Below, piece by piece: positions 62,464-64,000 of a DNA stretch of 64,000 bases. The position numbers and the translations under genes are program-made. The notes under the pieces are model-generated. The model saw nothing but the letters and a program-made list of their open reading frames with translations. It had not been told where the DNA came from and did not search any database. Origin of the DNA: Eudorina sp. 2006-703-Eu-15 (Eukaryota > Chlorophyta > Chlorophyceae > Chlamydomonadales > Volvocaceae); NCBI GenBank assembly GCA_003117195.1, contig BDSI01000011.1, forward strand, positions 1,590,135-1,654,134. Direction: 5' to 3'. How positions within the stretch are numbered: position 1 is the stretch's first letter; each line of letters begins with the position of its first letter.

Positions 62464-64000
62464 AACGATGTTTCAAGTCAACGAAGGTATCAGGGCAGGC
62501 AGAGCGTCGCAACTGACACCTTCTCACTGTGCACATACAGAAGCAGAAATGATGGAATAAGGCCGTAACAGGGACCTTATGTGCCCTGAGCTTCGGATGC
62601 TCGTACTGATAAATCATACCGTAATCACTTTGTCAAATGACGGTTGTCTACGGTTGCGACAGGCACCTTTCGTAGATGCAATACAACACCAAATTACAGT
62701 TTCTACAAAAAATGGACAAAATAAACACCCCTTTATAAATGATACAAAGAAATATACTTGCACTGGTTGAGAAGAAAATCCCACCAAGTGCATATTGCCG
62801 CTCGCCAGCCGGACGCCCACCACCGTGACGTGCCAGCCGAGCCACGCTAGCCACGTGCAGAATTCATATTTTATGTAAGGTTTACAAAATGAAGCAGGAT
62901 TTACTGCAAAGCTGTGAACAGCGGCAAGGTAATGCTCACGATCTTCAGCTGACATGTAATACGGTGGATGTAGTAGTAGTAGTAGTAGTAGTAGTAGTAC
63001 CGTTACAGTGTGGATAGGCTTCTGGGCCCTGTGTAAGGGTTTATGTCGCGGTTTTATATGATGCTATAGGGCACCTTCAACCAACGGTGGATATGTCATA
63101 GTGGCATGCCGACATCATGTTTGCAACAAATTCGCTTTGAATTTCACACCCGTGTCAGGTTTTCTCTATGTCAGACCTCCCTTAACATTGCTTTGTGCCG
63201 AATTATTACATATGTGTGTTCGAGCATGTGTGCAATGTGTTGTGCATTCATTTCTGTGCTGTCCCATTCTGGTTGCGTCCTGTCGCGCTCGTCATCTGTG
63301 TCCAAACCAGCAGCCGACGTGTCAACCACCTGCATGTTCTCTCGCATACGTGACGTGATTTCTCCATGAGACGCTGAAGTTGTAGTCGTACTGCCTGTTA
63401 TTGGGCCATAATCTCTCGGGTGGGGACAGCAAACGACTTTGGTTTCAGCAGCCGCCTTTCCCACAGTCGGCTCTTTCCTCGAGAGTGCAGCGGATCAACA
63501 CGCAAGCGGGCACCACCTTCGGTTTTGGCACGGTCTTCGCATGTCGCCAGCCGGCAGCTGCGCTTCGTCCTAGTTCCCCTTGGGGTTATCCTCACCTGGC
63601 CTTCCTCCTGGTCTGGGCGAGAGGCGCGGAACGTGTTGTGGCGGCGGGGAGGGAGCGTCGGAACCCTAGGGGGTTTGGCAGCTCAGAGGGGTCAGCGCGA
63701 GGGATGAGAGGGCGCCGGGCCATGGTACGACAGGGCTGGCAGACGTGACGGGGGAGCAGAGGCCGGCCGCGCAGGGCGGGATGCGCGCGGCCCGGCCGCG
63801 TCGTGACGGGCAGCGCCAGGGATGGCGGGGTCCGCCGTAACATCCATTCAGGGGCCCGCTGGAACACGCCAACTTATTACTGGCATAACAGACCACCAAA
63901 AGTCGGGCGACGGTTGATTGTGTTGGGAGTTTGGGGCACGTCCGAGGCGGCAAGGCGGCTGTCGGATTGAGCAACTGGGCTCTAGGTCGAGTCCGCGACC
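62464..64000. other. KatG upstream region and right-edge sequence, no gene seen
   Basis: The left part must hold the KatG promoter and 5' UTR. A (TAG)n microsatellite lies at 62971-62999. From 62600 to 63350 the sequence is AT-richer. No ORF on either strand shows a recognisable domain or a consistent splice pattern. Confidence 0.55.
62971..62999. repeat. (TAG)n microsatellite
   Basis: About nine or ten consecutive TAG triplets on the plus strand, about 510 bp upstream of the KatG start. Confidence 0.95.

Overview
The window looks like nuclear DNA of a volvocine green alga (Volvox or a close relative of Chlamydomonas). The genes are dense and intron-rich, with GT(G/A)xGT donors and pyrimidine-rich acceptors. 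Codon third positions are rich in G and C, and proteins carry Ala/Gly/Ser-rich low-complexity inserts. A plastid triose-phosphate translocator occurs beside a ciliary ARL6/BBS3 GTPase and mitochondrial complex I and COX-assembly proteins. Placement is by protein content and gene style only. Species is not proven.

I rebuilt exon-intron models by hand. Each model below has consistent reading phase across all junctions unless stated. From left to right: a plastid-type alpha/beta hydrolase (minus, running off the left edge); a low-complexity protein with a short coiled coil (plus); a GnT-I-like glycosyltransferase (minus); a triose-phosphate/phosphate translocator (plus); mitochondrial serine hydroxymethyltransferase in 15 exons (minus); ARL6/BBS3 (minus); an epsin-type ENTH protein (plus); a membrane-anchored cysteine-synthase-like PLP enzyme (minus); the GRIM-19/NDUFA13 subunit of complex I (minus); a doubtful small gene (plus); SURF1 (minus); the ARMC8/GID5 armadillo subunit of the CTLH/GID ubiquitin ligase (plus); and a catalase-peroxidase (KatG) with a signal peptide and nine introns (minus).

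The genes do not form one pathway. Several sit head to head over short spacers: hydrolase and coiled-coil gene (344 bp), ARL6 and ENTH (519 bp), SURF1 and ARMC8 (283 bp). These spacers are probably bidirectional promoters. Three gene products are mitochondrial (SHMT, GRIM-19, SURF1) and two are plastid-type (hydrolase, translocator). ARL6 acts in ciliary traffic and ENTH in clathrin traffic.

The most unusual items are a perfect 42-bp inverted repeat with an 8-nt loop at 42383-42474; a 23-bp G-rich unit that recurs at four places, each time bracketed by a locus-specific direct repeat; a secreted-type KatG of bacterial ancestry; two GC-AG introns; and an SHMT exon fragment copied into a neighbouring SHMT intron. 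Long gene-free stretches (14.5-17.2, 37.2-39.3, 42.7-44.6, 54.3-57.5 and 62.5-64 kb) hold repeats and possible UTRs but no gene I can defend.
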